Shown piece by piece: positions 25,000 to 33,434 of a DNA stretch of 44,421 bases. Made by a program: the position numbers and the translations under genes. This stretch comes from Hyphomicrobiales bacterium (lineage in GTDB: Bacteria > Pseudomonadota > Alphaproteobacteria > Rhizobiales > JAKSCL01). Every line of letters begins with the position of its first letter. Within the stretch, counting starts at the first letter, position 1. The stretch covers positions 1-44,421 of the forward strand of contig JAKSCL010000014.1 of the NCBI GenBank assembly GCA_022360615.1. Direction: 5' to 3'. The notes beneath the pieces were generated by a model. It saw only the letters and a list, made by a program, of their open reading frames with translations. It made no database searches and was not told where the DNA came from.

Positions 25000-25302
25000 C
25001 TAGCCAGCTTTGGCGGCCGCCTCGGCTTCCTTTGCAGCCCGTTCCACATCGGCGGCGGTCTGTTCCACCGTTGTGCCCTCAGGTTCTGTCATCTCGGCGC
25101 GAATCTCAGCGACGATGTCCTCGATGTGCTCGAAGGTTTCAGCACCTGCGTGCCGGAACTCCTCATAGGCCGTTGCGCCGGTTTTGACGGCAGCCTTCAC
25201 GAGGGGGCGCGCCGCGCGTGCGAGCGCGGCCGCAACACCTGGAACCAGAAGCACGGCACCGGTCGCAATCGCCGCGCCGATAATGATTTTTCGGTCAACC
25301 AT
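25000..25302 (-). CDS. DUF5132-like small membrane protein
   Basis: 100 aa. One N-terminal hydrophobic segment (KIIIGAAIATGAVLLVPGVAAALARAARPLVKAAVKTGATAYEEFRH) is followed by an acidic amphipathic helix (IEDIVAEIRAEMTEPEG) and an Ala/Glu-rich tail. The PLVKAAVKTGATAYEE pattern is that of DUF5132 proteins, which I recall as often lying next to HMA-domain proteins and P-type ATPases. Function is unknown. A ribosome site (GGGAGAAAG) precedes ATG 25302. With the HMA2 gene it forms a two-gene operon. Confidence 0.7.
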   Translation of the reverse strand: MVDRKIIIGAAIATGAVLLVPGVAAALARAARPLVKAAVKTGATAYEEFRHAGAETFEHIEDIVAEIRAEMTEPEGTTVEQTAADVERAAKEAEAAAKAG

Positions 25303-25697
25303 TCTTTCTCCCTACACGCTTACGCTTTGTCATTGACCCGATGATACATGAAACACGACGCGATGCGTTGTCCTATCGGAAATCAGCAGGTCCCGGAGCA
25401 GCAACGCACACCTTCCTAGATGTCGATTCACGCCATGGTTTACCAGTGCAGCGCTTTCGGCGCAGCAGCCGGGTTTGTCCAACGGTCTCCAGGCTCCGCC
25501 GGGTCATGAACGGCACAATCAATTCGAAGATCACAGTCGCGCGCGAAAGCTGACCGCCAAGCAGAAATGCCGCCATCGCCAGCGCGACATTGGCGAAGAC
25601 GGGATATCAGGCCTTCACGTCGGCCGGGTTGCGTCCCAACCGGAAACACCCCTCGTTACCTCTCCATCAAACGCGTTTCGCCGTTCCTGCCCGTCAA
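25303..25697. other. 395-bp intergenic stretch, possible membrane-protein fragment
   Basis: No intact gene. On the minus strand (about 25373-25590) an open frame reads VFANVALAMAAFLLGGQLSRATVIFELIVPFMTRRSLETVG, which looks like a transmembrane segment, but it has no credible start and no partner sequence. It could be the remains of a third small membrane protein of the HMA2/DUF5132 set or chance. The plus strand shows nothing convincing. Confidence 0.3.
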
Positions 25698-26864
25698 TCA
25701 TGACGCGAGAGTGCGCATCACCGGAATGAGGTCGCTTTTGGCCTCAAAGCCGATACCGGGGGCCTCCGGCAAAGTGACAAAACTGTCCTCAACCGGATGC
25801 CCGTCCGCAAAGCCGCCAAATGGTTTGAAAAGGTCCGGATAGCTTTCATTGCCGCCAAGTCCGAGACCTGCGGCAATGTTCAAGGAGAGTTGATGTCCGC
25901 CATGGGGCACGCAGCGGCGTGGCGACCAGCCGTGGTTTTTCAGCATGTCGATTGTGCGCAGGTATTCAACGAGCCCATAGCTCAACGCACAATCGAATTG
26001 CAGGTAATCGCGGTCAGGCCGCAGGCCGCCATAGCGGATGAGGTTGCGCGCATCCTGCATGGAGAACAGGTTCTCGCCCGTTGCCATGGGGTTTTTGTAA
26101 ACCTCAGCCATCGCAGCCTGAAGACCGTAGTCGAGCGGGTCGCCGATTTCCTCGTACCAGAAGAGATTGAGTGGCTCGAGCGCTTCGGCATAGGCGATCG
26201 CCGTCTTCAGATCGAAGCGGCCGTTCACATCGACGGCAAGGTTTTGCCCCTCGCCGACGATCTCAAGTGCGGCCTCGATCCGGCGCAAATCCTCATCCAA
26301 GGACGCGCCGCCGATTTTCATCTTGCAGACCCGGTAGCCACGATCGCGGTAGCTCTTCATCTCCGCTTTGAGTTGGTCGTAATCCTTTCCTGGGTAGTAG
26401 TAGCCACCGGCTGCATAGACGAAGACTTTCTCATCGACCGTACCGTCTCCATAGCGCTCCGCAAGAAGCTGGTAGAGCGGTTTTTCCTCGATCTTCGCGG
26501 CTGCATCCCAAACGGCCATGTCCACGACCCCGACGGCGACGGACCGCTCGCCATGCCCGCCGGGTTTTTCATTGGCCATCATTATATCCCAGATTTTGAA
26601 GGGATCGAGATTGCTGGCATCATCGGTGATGAGGGCGGCCGGTTCCGCTTTTGAAAGGCGCGGCAGGAAACGGTCTTCCAAGAGTGCGGTGGGACTGTAG
26701 CGGCCGTTCGAGTTAAAGCCGTAGCCGACAACCGGCTTGCCATTTCGGACAACGTCCGTGACGACGGCCACCAGCGAGCACGTCATCGTTGAAAAATCGA
26801 TATAGGCGTTGCGGATATCGGACGCGATTGGATGGGTTTCGATTTTGATGTCAGTGATGCGCAT
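25698..26864 (-). CDS. tarD: D(-)-tartrate dehydratase
   Basis: 388 aa from ATG 26864 (MRITDIKI); the ORF track extends to 27971 only because the antisense of the next gene is open. Sequence is very close to the characterised Bradyrhizobium japonicum enzyme as I remember it: NAYIDFSTMTCSLVAVVTDV, NEKPGGHGERSVAVG, YAAGGYYYPGKDY, the acid/base KMKIGG strand, metal ligands VDVNGRF, WYEEIGDP and TGENLFS, and CVPHGGHQLSLNIAAGLGLGGNESYPDLF with the catalytic His. The enzyme belongs to the enolase superfamily, needs Mg and converts D-tartrate to oxaloacetate in the cytoplasm. It is divergent from an asparaginase gene with only 18 bp between the annotated starts. Confidence 0.93.
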   Translation of the reverse strand: MRITDIKIETHPIASDIRNAYIDFSTMTCSLVAVVTDVVRNGKPVVGYGFNSNGRYSPTALLEDRFLPRLSKAEPAALITDDASNLDPFKIWDIMMANEKPGGHGERSVAVGVVDMAVWDAAAKIEEKPLYQLLAERYGDGTVDEKVFVYAAGGYYYPGKDYDQLKAEMKSYRDRGYRVCKMKIGGASLDEDLRRIEAALEIVGEGQNLAVDVNGRFDLKTAIAYAEALEPLNLFWYEEIGDPLDYGLQAAMAEVYKNPMATGENLFSMQDARNLIRYGGLRPDRDYLQFDCALSYGLVEYLRTIDMLKNHGWSPRRCVPHGGHQLSLNIAAGLGLGGNESYPDLFKPFGGFADGHPVEDSFVTLPEAPGIGFEAKSDLIPVMRTLAS

Positions 26865-26882
26865 GGTTAGTCTCGTTGTTCT

Positions 26883-27962
26883 TTGTTGCAGCCTGTGGTG
26901 AAGGGTGAGAGGCGAGAGCGCGTGCGGTCTTTTGAAGAATTTGCCCAGGTCTGGCGTGGTGAAACGGTTGAAAGCCGACATTTCGGCGCCGCCGTCGTGG
27001 CCAATGCCGCAGGCGAAATCATCGCCGGCTGGGGCGATCCGGATTTCGTAACCTATCCGCGCTCGGCCATGAAGCCCTTTCAGGCGCTTGCCCTGCTTGA
27101 GACGGGTGCAGCAGATGCCTTTTTCCTGACACCGGAACATCTGGCGCTCAGCTGTGCGTCCCATCTGGGTGAGCCACACCATACAGCGCTCGCGCAATCC
27201 TGGCTGGACGCCATCGGATTCTCGGCCAATGATCTCGCATGCGGGCCGGAATATCCAACCCATCCAGCCACTTATGAGCGGATGCTGCGGGATCGGATCA
27301 TGGCGACGCCCATTCATCACAATTGCTCGGGCAAGCATGTGGGCTTTCTGACGGTTTGCCGCCATTGCGGTTATTCGAGCCACGATTACCGCGATCCGGG
27401 CCATCCAACCCAGCATCTTTATCTCGAGGCGCTCACCGATCTTGGAGCGCCTTCCAATTTGCCGCTTGGCAGCGACGGCTGCACTTTGCCGACACCTGCG
27501 CTCGGCATGGCGGATGCGGCGCGGCTGGCGGCGAGGTTTGCGGCGAAGCGTGCGCCTGCATCGCGTGCCGCCGCCATGGAGCGGCTTATCGAGGCGATGG
27601 CTCGGCATCCGGAATACACTTCCGGCACAGCGCACGATATGGTGGCCGTCGCGAAAGCCACGAAACGCCGGGTCGTCTTCAAGGTCGGGGCGGAAGGCTA
27701 TCTGCTCGCCTTTCTTCCAAAAGACGAATTGGGCGTGTCTCTCAAAGTTGCGGACGGCAATCAGCGGGCGCGCACGGTCGCACTTCTTGCGATCCTTAGG
27801 GGTATCGGTCTGTTGAGCGAATCCGAGACCCGCGAACTGGAAGCCATCGCGAAGCCGGTCGTCCGAAACAGCTGCAACGAGGTGGTGGGCCACATCGAAG
27901 CGCCGGCCGGGCTGGCCTGCTTCCAGGGAAAAGCGGGTCTTCGTCCATTCAACCGGGCATGA
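26883..27962 (+). CDS. ansA: L-asparaginase, Rhizobium etli AnsA (class 3) type
   Basis: Up to 359 aa. Motifs of the class 3 enzyme ReAV are all present: YPRSAMKPFQAL (first Ser-Lys pair), LSCASHLGEPHH (second Ser), HNCSGKHVGFL (metal Cys and Lys) and GSDGCTLPTPALGMA (metal Cys). These enzymes hydrolyse L-Asn to Asp and ammonia with a Ser/Lys mechanism near a zinc site and are unrelated to E. coli AnsB. The track start is a TTG at 26883 without ribosome site; GTG 26922 (VRSFEEFAQ, preceded by GGCGAG) is at least as likely and would widen the gap to tarD. It is 50-110 bp upstream of a DegT-type aminotransferase on the same strand. Confidence 0.88.
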   Translation: MLQPVVKGERRERVRSFEEFAQVWRGETVESRHFGAAVVANAAGEIIAGWGDPDFVTYPRSAMKPFQALALLETGAADAFFLTPEHLALSCASHLGEPHHTALAQSWLDAIGFSANDLACGPEYPTHPATYERMLRDRIMATPIHHNCSGKHVGFLTVCRHCGYSSHDYRDPGHPTQHLYLEALTDLGAPSNLPLGSDGCTLPTPALGMADAARLAARFAAKRAPASRAAAMERLIEAMARHPEYTSGTAHDMVAVAKATKRRVVFKVGAEGYLLAFLPKDELGVSLKVADGNQRARTVALLAILRGIGLLSESETRELEAIAKPVVRNSCNEVVGHIEAPAGLACFQGKAGLRPFNRA

Positions 27963-28071
27963 TACATGCAATCCGATTGATCCGGCGGGGATAGGTTCGC
28001 CTTTCGAGCCTTTGTCTCAGGGCATGCTCGGCACCGATTGCAACACAGCGAAATGGGATGAAGCGCAACGC

Positions 28072-29280
28072 ATGGAAACGAAGCCTTTCACGGGCAGTTT
28101 TACGCTGCAGGAACCAATCGGCGAGGAGGGAATCTCAGCCGCCGTCAAGGTGATGCGCTCCGGCAGGCTGCACCGCTACAACACCGCCGGAGACGAATTA
28201 TCCGAAACCGCGTTGCTCGAGCGTGAATACGCCGCCTATCAGGGCAGCCGGTATTGCCTTGCCTGCGCTTCTGGCGGCTATGCCATGCAGATCGCGCTCC
28301 GTGCGGCCGGACTTAGACCGGGAGAGCCGGTACTCACCAATGGCTTCACGCTTGCACCCGTTCCAGGCGCCATAGCAGGGGCAGGCGGGCGGCCCGTTCT
28401 GGTGGAGATTACGCCTGACCTGGTGCTCGACCTTGCCGACTTGGAAGCAAAGGCCGGGTCAGGCAAAGCGCGTTTTCTGCTGTTGTCGAACATGCGGGGT
28501 CATCTTGTCGACATGGAGCGTCTCGCGGCACTGGTGGATGCGCATGGCCTCATCCTCGTCGAGGACTGCGCGCACACGATGGGTGCCGCCTGGCGGGGCA
28601 AGAAAAGCGGCAATTTCGGGATCGCCGGCTGTTTTTCAACCCAGACCTACAAGCACCTGAATTCGGGCGAGGGCGGATTCCTGACCTCGGACGACCCCGA
28701 ATTCATGGCGCGGGCCGTCATGCTGTCGGGGTCCTACATGCTTTACGGACGCCATGGCGCGGCACCCGATCCGTCCGTCTTTGCCGGCATTCGTCTTGAT
28801 ACGCCGAACTGCTCCGGGCGGATGGACAATCTACGCGCTGCGATCCTTAGGCCGCAGCTTGCTGTCCTTGAAGACAGCATCGAGCGCTGGAACGAACGCT
28901 ACCGGATCGTTGAGCAAAAGCTTAGAGCGGTCGACGCTTTTCATGTGCCGGTGCGCCCGCCCGAAGAGCGCTATGTCGGTAGCTCAATCCAGTTCCTGAT
29001 CGAGGGGATTTCGAAGCCTGAAGCCCACGATTTCGTTGCCGCCAACAAGGCTTTGGGCGTCGAATTGAAATGGTTTGGCGATGACGAACCGGTCGCTTTC
29101 ACCAGCAATCACAAGAGCTGGGGCTACGTTGAGGCGCAACAGCTGCCAAAGACGGACGCGATCCTATCTGGCCTTTTCGATATGCGCATACCATTGACAT
29201 TCTCAAGCGATGACTGTGCCCAGATCGGTGAGATCATAGCGTCTTGTGCCAAGGCCATGCCGCTGAAGGGTGCGGCCTGA
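28072..29280 (+). CDS. DegT/DnrJ/EryC1/StrS-family PLP aminotransferase
   Basis: 402 aa from ATG 28072; the ORF extends to a TTG at 28012 without support. Fold-type I features: ACASGGYAMQIALRAAG (phosphate-binding region), LVEDCAHTMGAAWRGKKSGNFG (Asp that contacts the pyridine N) and STQTYKHLNSGEGGFLTSDD with the PLP-binding Lys. Family members transfer amino groups onto keto-sugars, cyclitols or related ketones in cell-surface sugar and antibiotic synthesis; substrate-specific residues are not readable. Its location between asparaginase and the dioxygenase operon suggests a part in amino acid or secondary metabolism, but it is on the opposite strand, convergent with the response regulator (13 bp). 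Confidence 0.88.
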   Translation: METKPFTGSFTLQEPIGEEGISAAVKVMRSGRLHRYNTAGDELSETALLEREYAAYQGSRYCLACASGGYAMQIALRAAGLRPGEPVLTNGFTLAPVPGAIAGAGGRPVLVEITPDLVLDLADLEAKAGSGKARFLLLSNMRGHLVDMERLAALVDAHGLILVEDCAHTMGAAWRGKKSGNFGIAGCFSTQTYKHLNSGEGGFLTSDDPEFMARAVMLSGSYMLYGRHGAAPDPSVFAGIRLDTPNCSGRMDNLRAAILRPQLAVLEDSIERWNERYRIVEQKLRAVDAFHVPVRPPEERYVGSSIQFLIEGISKPEAHDFVAANKALGVELKWFGDDEPVAFTSNHKSWGYVEAQQLPKTDAILSGLFDMRIPLTFSSDDCAQIGEIIASCAKAMPLKGAA

Positions 29281-29293
29281 CCGACCGCTTCCC

Positions 29294-29971
29294 TCACTTG
29301 TCGCACAGCCTGTAGCCCGCGCCGCGCACGGTTCTAAGGTTCTTGCCGTGTGGGCCCATCTTGCGGCGCAGCCGCCCGATATAGACATCGACAATGTTGG
29401 TGAGTGGATCCTCGCTAACCCCCCAGACGGAACTCAGAATCCGCTCGCGCGACAGCACACGGCCGGGATTGCTCAGAAAAAGCTTCAGGATTTCCCGTTC
29501 GGTCGGCGTGAGTTCGACAGGTGTGCCGTCGATTGTCGTTTCGAACGTCTCAAGATCGAGCGTCACGCTTTCCGTCTCAAGGCGTTGCTCTTGGGGGTCG
29601 GTCTTGAATTCGGTAGACCGGCGCGCCAAAGCCTCGATCCGCGCGATCAGTTCATCGAATTCGAACGGCTTGACCAGATAATCGTCCGCGCCGAGCCGGA
29701 GCCCGCCAACGCGATCGTCCAGCGCATCGAGGGCTGAAAGCATGAGGATCGGCGTCCGGTCGCCTCTTGCCCGGAACATACGGCAAAAATCCTGTCCCGG
29801 CAGGCCGGGAAGCATCAAATCCAGGACGATGACCTCATAGTTTTCTTGACGTGTCATCTGAAGGGCTGTTTCGGCATCAGGCAGGTGGGTAACGGACCAG
29901 CCTTCTCCGCGAAGGCCGCGGAGGATGAAATCGGCGACCCGTAGTTCGTCTTCTACAAGGAGGACATTCAT
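29294..29971 (-). CDS. OmpR/PhoB-family response regulator
   Basis: 225 aa. Receiver domain with acidic pocket VEDE, phospho-acceptor VIVLDLMLPGLPG, Ser/Thr switch LMLSALD and Lys VKPFEFDE; then the winged helix-turn-helix (VELTPTEREILKLFLSNPGRVLSRERILSSVWG ... NIVDVYIGRLRRKMG). It binds DNA and activates or represses transcription when phosphorylated. It follows the sensor kinase gene by 168 bp on the same strand, a longer gap than elsewhere in this run, so it may also have its own promoter. Confidence 0.93.
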   Translation of the reverse strand: MNVLLVEDELRVADFILRGLRGEGWSVTHLPDAETALQMTRQENYEVIVLDLMLPGLPGQDFCRMFRARGDRTPILMLSALDALDDRVGGLRLGADDYLVKPFEFDELIARIEALARRSTEFKTDPQEQRLETESVTLDLETFETTIDGTPVELTPTEREILKLFLSNPGRVLSRERILSSVWGVSEDPLTNIVDVYIGRLRRKMGPHGKNLRTVRGAGYRLCDK

Positions 29972-30139
29972 GACTGTGGTTCTTCTAAGTGTGATCCGAA
30001 CGTCACATCGAGAACGAATGGCGTGCAGAGTTATTCCACCGCTAGATCGAGAAAGATCGGGGCCGCCTAAAGGCGTCGCTGCGCCATGCCCTAAGTTATG
30101 ACATTTTGACGCAGAAGCGGTGTCTGAGTGTGCCGCGGG

Positions 30140-31735
30140 TTAGCTTCCGATTGCAGCTTGGGGGACCGCCGCTAAATAGGCGCGTCCCGGCAGTGTGAAC
30201 CGAGCCTCGACGCCCTCGCCTGGGGTGCTTGTGAGCGCGATTTGGCCGCCATGGGTTTCGACAATGGCTTTCGCGACCGGTAGGCCTAGACCTGCGCCGC
30301 CGTCATAGCGCAGCGCCGCGTTTGAGCCGCGGAAGAAGCGCTCAAAGACATGGGCAAGGTCATCCTCTGCAAGACCGGTCCCGTTGTCGGAAACGGAAAC
30401 AGCATAGCCGTTCGGTGTATCGTCAAGCCGGACACTGATCTGGCTTCCACCATAAAGACGGGCGTTTTCAAGAAGGATCATCACCACCTGCCGCACCCGC
30501 CCCGGATCAACGCTCAGACGGGCCTGCTCGACGTTTGATGCATAGCTAATCTCGGCGTTCGGGTCAGCGAGGCCTTGGCTGGCTTCAATCGCACTTTGAA
30601 GAAGTTCGCCCAGATCGACCTCCTCGCGGCGGATGCGCACTTCACCGACCTCCTGGCGCGCTACGAAAAGAAGGTCGTCGACAATTCGCGATGTGTGATC
30701 GGCGGCCTCGCGCGTGCGGGTCAGGACATCGCGATACTGTTCTTCGGTTTGATGTTTTGCGCGCAAAGCGACGTCTGCCTCGCCCCTGATAATGGTGAGG
30801 GGCGTGCGTAATTCGTGGCTGACATCGGCCAGGAGCCGCCGCCGGTTCGCATCGGCGCGGCGGAGCGCTTCCAACAGTTTTTCAAGCTGCTCGGTCCGCG
30901 CCGACACCTCGCGTTCCAGCTCATCGCGGGACGCGTTCAAATCACCCTGCCGTGCTTCGACCTTCTCAGCCATGTCGTTAAAGGACTTGGCCACGCGGTC
31001 GAATTCGGTATTCCCTAAAATGGGAATGCGATGACCGAGGTCGCCGTGTCCGACGGCTTCGGCGCCCTTAAGAAGACGTTGAACGGGAAGGGTCAGTGCC
31101 CGGCGCAGCAATGCGATACCGAAAATCGACGTGATCGCAGCGAGCAGGCCCGCCGCAATGGCAGCCCATTCGAAGCGTATCATGGCCGCCTGCATTTCGG
31201 CTTCCGTGCGGGCGACTTCACCCTCTTCCTGTTCGACCGCCTGGCTGATGAGGGCGCGGAATTCGGCATTCATTTTCTGATTCAGCGCTTGCGCCTCCTG
31301 CGTCTTGGTGGCGAAAGAACCCCGCGCATCCTCAAGCGACTGTAGCGCGGCGAACTCGCGCAGGAGGGCTTCAAACTGGCGTTCGACTTGGCTAAGCAAT
31401 TGCAGGTCGGCAATCTTCCGTTCCCCGCCATAGACGATTTCACGGGCAATCAGGCCGCGCAGACGCGTGATATTGCTACGGATTTGATCAAGTAATGGGC
31501 TAATGGTCTCTTGCCTGTCGAAGTTTCCGCTGACCAAGGCATCGCTGTGCTTCTTGAAGAGCTGATAGATGTTGTTCGAAAGCGACAGGTATTCTTGGTG
31601 GACGCGGTGCGCCAAACGCGATTGTTCGAGGTGGTGTTCGGCGGAACGGGCGCTCCAATAGGCCAACCCAGCGCTGGTGAGAGCGATGATGAGAAGCCCG
31701 CTGAAGGAAACCGTCAGCTTGGTGATGTACCGCAT
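30140..31735 (-). CDS. Sensor histidine kinase
   Basis: 531 aa. Membrane segment at 8-28 (VSFSGLLIIALTSAGLAYWSA), a periplasmic helical domain of about 160 residues, second membrane segment (FEWAAIAAGLLAAITSIFGIALLRR), HAMP linker, coiled coil, HisKA with LLADVSHELRTPLTII (phospho-His), then N box ILLENARLYGG, G1 DNGTGL and G2 GGAGLGLPVAKAI. The all-helical sensor region suggests a four-helix bundle ligand domain. It starts 19 bp after the ABC exporter gene, so exporter and sensor are likely co-transcribed, as in antibiotic or peptide sensing modules. Partner is the downstream OmpR-type regulator. Confidence 0.92.
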   Translation of the reverse strand: MRYITKLTVSFSGLLIIALTSAGLAYWSARSAEHHLEQSRLAHRVHQEYLSLSNNIYQLFKKHSDALVSGNFDRQETISPLLDQIRSNITRLRGLIAREIVYGGERKIADLQLLSQVERQFEALLREFAALQSLEDARGSFATKTQEAQALNQKMNAEFRALISQAVEQEEGEVARTEAEMQAAMIRFEWAAIAAGLLAAITSIFGIALLRRALTLPVQRLLKGAEAVGHGDLGHRIPILGNTEFDRVAKSFNDMAEKVEARQGDLNASRDELEREVSARTEQLEKLLEALRRADANRRRLLADVSHELRTPLTIIRGEADVALRAKHQTEEQYRDVLTRTREAADHTSRIVDDLLFVARQEVGEVRIRREEVDLGELLQSAIEASQGLADPNAEISYASNVEQARLSVDPGRVRQVVMILLENARLYGGSQISVRLDDTPNGYAVSVSDNGTGLAEDDLAHVFERFFRGSNAALRYDGGAGLGLPVAKAIVETHGGQIALTSTPGEGVEARFTLPGRAYLAAVPQAAIGS

Positions 31736-31754
31736 TGCCGCCTTTTCGCCTCCC

Positions 31755-33434
31755 TCACGCCGCTGCGCGGAGTTTAAGAAAACCTGCCGCCGGTCCGTTT
31801 CCGTTCAGGACTTCGTCCGGTGACCCTGTCTCAAGAAGCTTGCCGCCTTCCAAATACCAAATCTCATCCATGGCGCGGGCGATGGCCAGATTGTGGGTGA
31901 TGAGAAGCGTGGTGGCGTCAACGCCGCGCACAAGCCGGTTCACAAGCGAAGGTCCGGCGGCATCGAGCGTATCGTCAGGCTCGTCAAGCAGCATCAATGA
32001 CGGTTTGGAAAGGGCGGCCCGGGTAAGCAGGAGGCGCCGGACCTCACCGGCGGACAAGTTTCGGCCGCCTTCCGTGACCCGGCCATCGAGCCCGCCCAGG
32101 CGTTCAATGGCATCAGACAATCCGAACGCCTCGGCTTCTGCGAGGATGGCATCGTCTTCCGGGCGTTCCTCCGCGCCCATGACAAGCGCGCGGCGCAACG
32201 ACCCCGCCAGAATCGGCGACCGGCTGCCAACAAACGACACCATCCGGCGGCGTTCGCTGGCGTTCAAGCTTTCGGGCGGCGCACCGCCGAAGGTGACCGA
32301 TCCCTCCACTGGCTGTTCGAGACCTGCCGCAAGGCTTAGAAGGCTCGATTTGCCGGCGCCATTTCCGCCGATGACGGCGATCTTGCGGCCGGGTGCGGCT
32401 TCGATATCGACACCGCGCAGGACTGGCGTCGACACCTTTTCGTAAAGGAGTGCGTGCGGTTGATCGGCAAGCGCGTCATCGGAACTGCGTGCCGGCCGTT
32501 CAAGCGGCGGCACCGCCAGCAACGCCTCGCACTTGTCCCGCGCGGCAACCCAGCCGCGATGCCTGTCCCAGACGCCTGCGAGATCGCGCATGGGCTGGAT
32601 CATCAGCGCGACGGCCGCGAGCGCGCCAGCGGCTTCGGCGCCTGAGTTTCCGCTCACGAGAGCGGCAAGAAACAGGCTCCCGGCGGCCACGCCCGCAACC
32701 GCGTCTGGAATGGAGCGCAGGAGCGCTGCACCGCGCGCGCGTATGAGTGCTGAATCAACCAGGGCGTCCGTGCGGCGCGCAAGATGCTGCATCTCGGTTT
32801 GGATGCGTCCGAGGAGGCGAAGTTCCGGTGCATGCGGGATGCGCTCGCTCATGTCGGCCGCAAGCTTGGCACGCCGGGCGCGCAAGCGCTTGTGCGCGGG
32901 GCCAAGACGCGGTGCTGCAATGACCATCGCGGCAAGGCCGATGCCGATCGGAATACTGGCGGCCGCGCCCAGCGCCGGATCGAGGAGGAAAAGCACAAGA
33001 CACGCGCAGGGCAGTACGATACTTGCCGAGATTAGCCGGGCTAGACCAAGGCTGACCCAGCCGCGCACAGCCGCCAGATCGCCCACAAAGCGCATGGAAA
33101 GCCCGCCTGCGCGGCGTTTCGCGACGGCGCGGGCGGAAAGCTTGGTCAAATGCCGGAACAGTTTGGCGCGCAACGCAGCAGCATAGTTCTGGCCGACCCG
33201 TTCCGCGACGACGCGCTCCGCATACCGCAAGACGCCGATCGCCACTCCCGAAAGCCCGATCAGCGCCAAGGCGGTAAGGGGAAGGGTGTCTGCATTGTCC
33301 CGGAACGCGACGAACACATCACGCGTTGCAAAGGCGGCAACGGCGGCGGCGGCGGCCTGGCCGAGTGCGCAGGCCGCAATCCGCGCAATCCCGCGGCCGC
33401 GGCCTGCGGCCGTTATCGAAGGAAGCGCACTCAT
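31755..33434 (-). CDS. ABC half-exporter, CydC-like
   Basis: 559 aa from ATG 33434, which overlaps the stop of the upstream gene (ATGA); the ORF track start at 33614 reads antisense frame of that gene. A six-helix membrane domain (RIAACALGQAAAAAVAAFATRDVF ... ALAAVALMIQPMRDL) precedes the nucleotide-binding domain: Walker A GGNGAGKSSLLSL, signature NLSAGEVRRLLLTRA, Walker B SLMLLDEPDDTLD, H-loop LLITHN. Wording is closest to CydC of the thiol exporter, but there is no CydD or cytochrome bd gene nearby, so it probably homodimerises. In this operon it is the best candidate to export the product of the dioxygenase and fused hydrolase protein. Confidence 0.85.
   Translation of the reverse strand: MSALPSITAAGRGRGIARIAACALGQAAAAAVAAFATRDVFVAFRDNADTLPLTALALIGLSGVAIGVLRYAERVVAERVGQNYAAALRAKLFRHLTKLSARAVAKRRAGGLSMRFVGDLAAVRGWVSLGLARLISASIVLPCACLVLFLLDPALGAAASIPIGIGLAAMVIAAPRLGPAHKRLRARRAKLAADMSERIPHAPELRLLGRIQTEMQHLARRTDALVDSALIRARGAALLRSIPDAVAGVAAGSLFLAALVSGNSGAEAAGALAAVALMIQPMRDLAGVWDRHRGWVAARDKCEALLAVPPLERPARSSDDALADQPHALLYEKVSTPVLRGVDIEAAPGRKIAVIGGNGAGKSSLLSLAAGLEQPVEGSVTFGGAPPESLNASERRRMVSFVGSRSPILAGSLRRALVMGAEERPEDDAILAEAEAFGLSDAIERLGGLDGRVTEGGRNLSAGEVRRLLLTRAALSKPSLMLLDEPDDTLDAAGPSLVNRLVRGVDATTLLITHNLAIARAMDEIWYLEGGKLLETGSPDEVLNGNGPAAGFLKLRAAA

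Noticed and set aside
25698-27971. A 757-aa minus-strand ORF
   Set aside because: Only the last 388 residues are tarD; the upstream part is antisense to the asparaginase gene and resembles nothing. A clear ATG for tarD lies at 26864.
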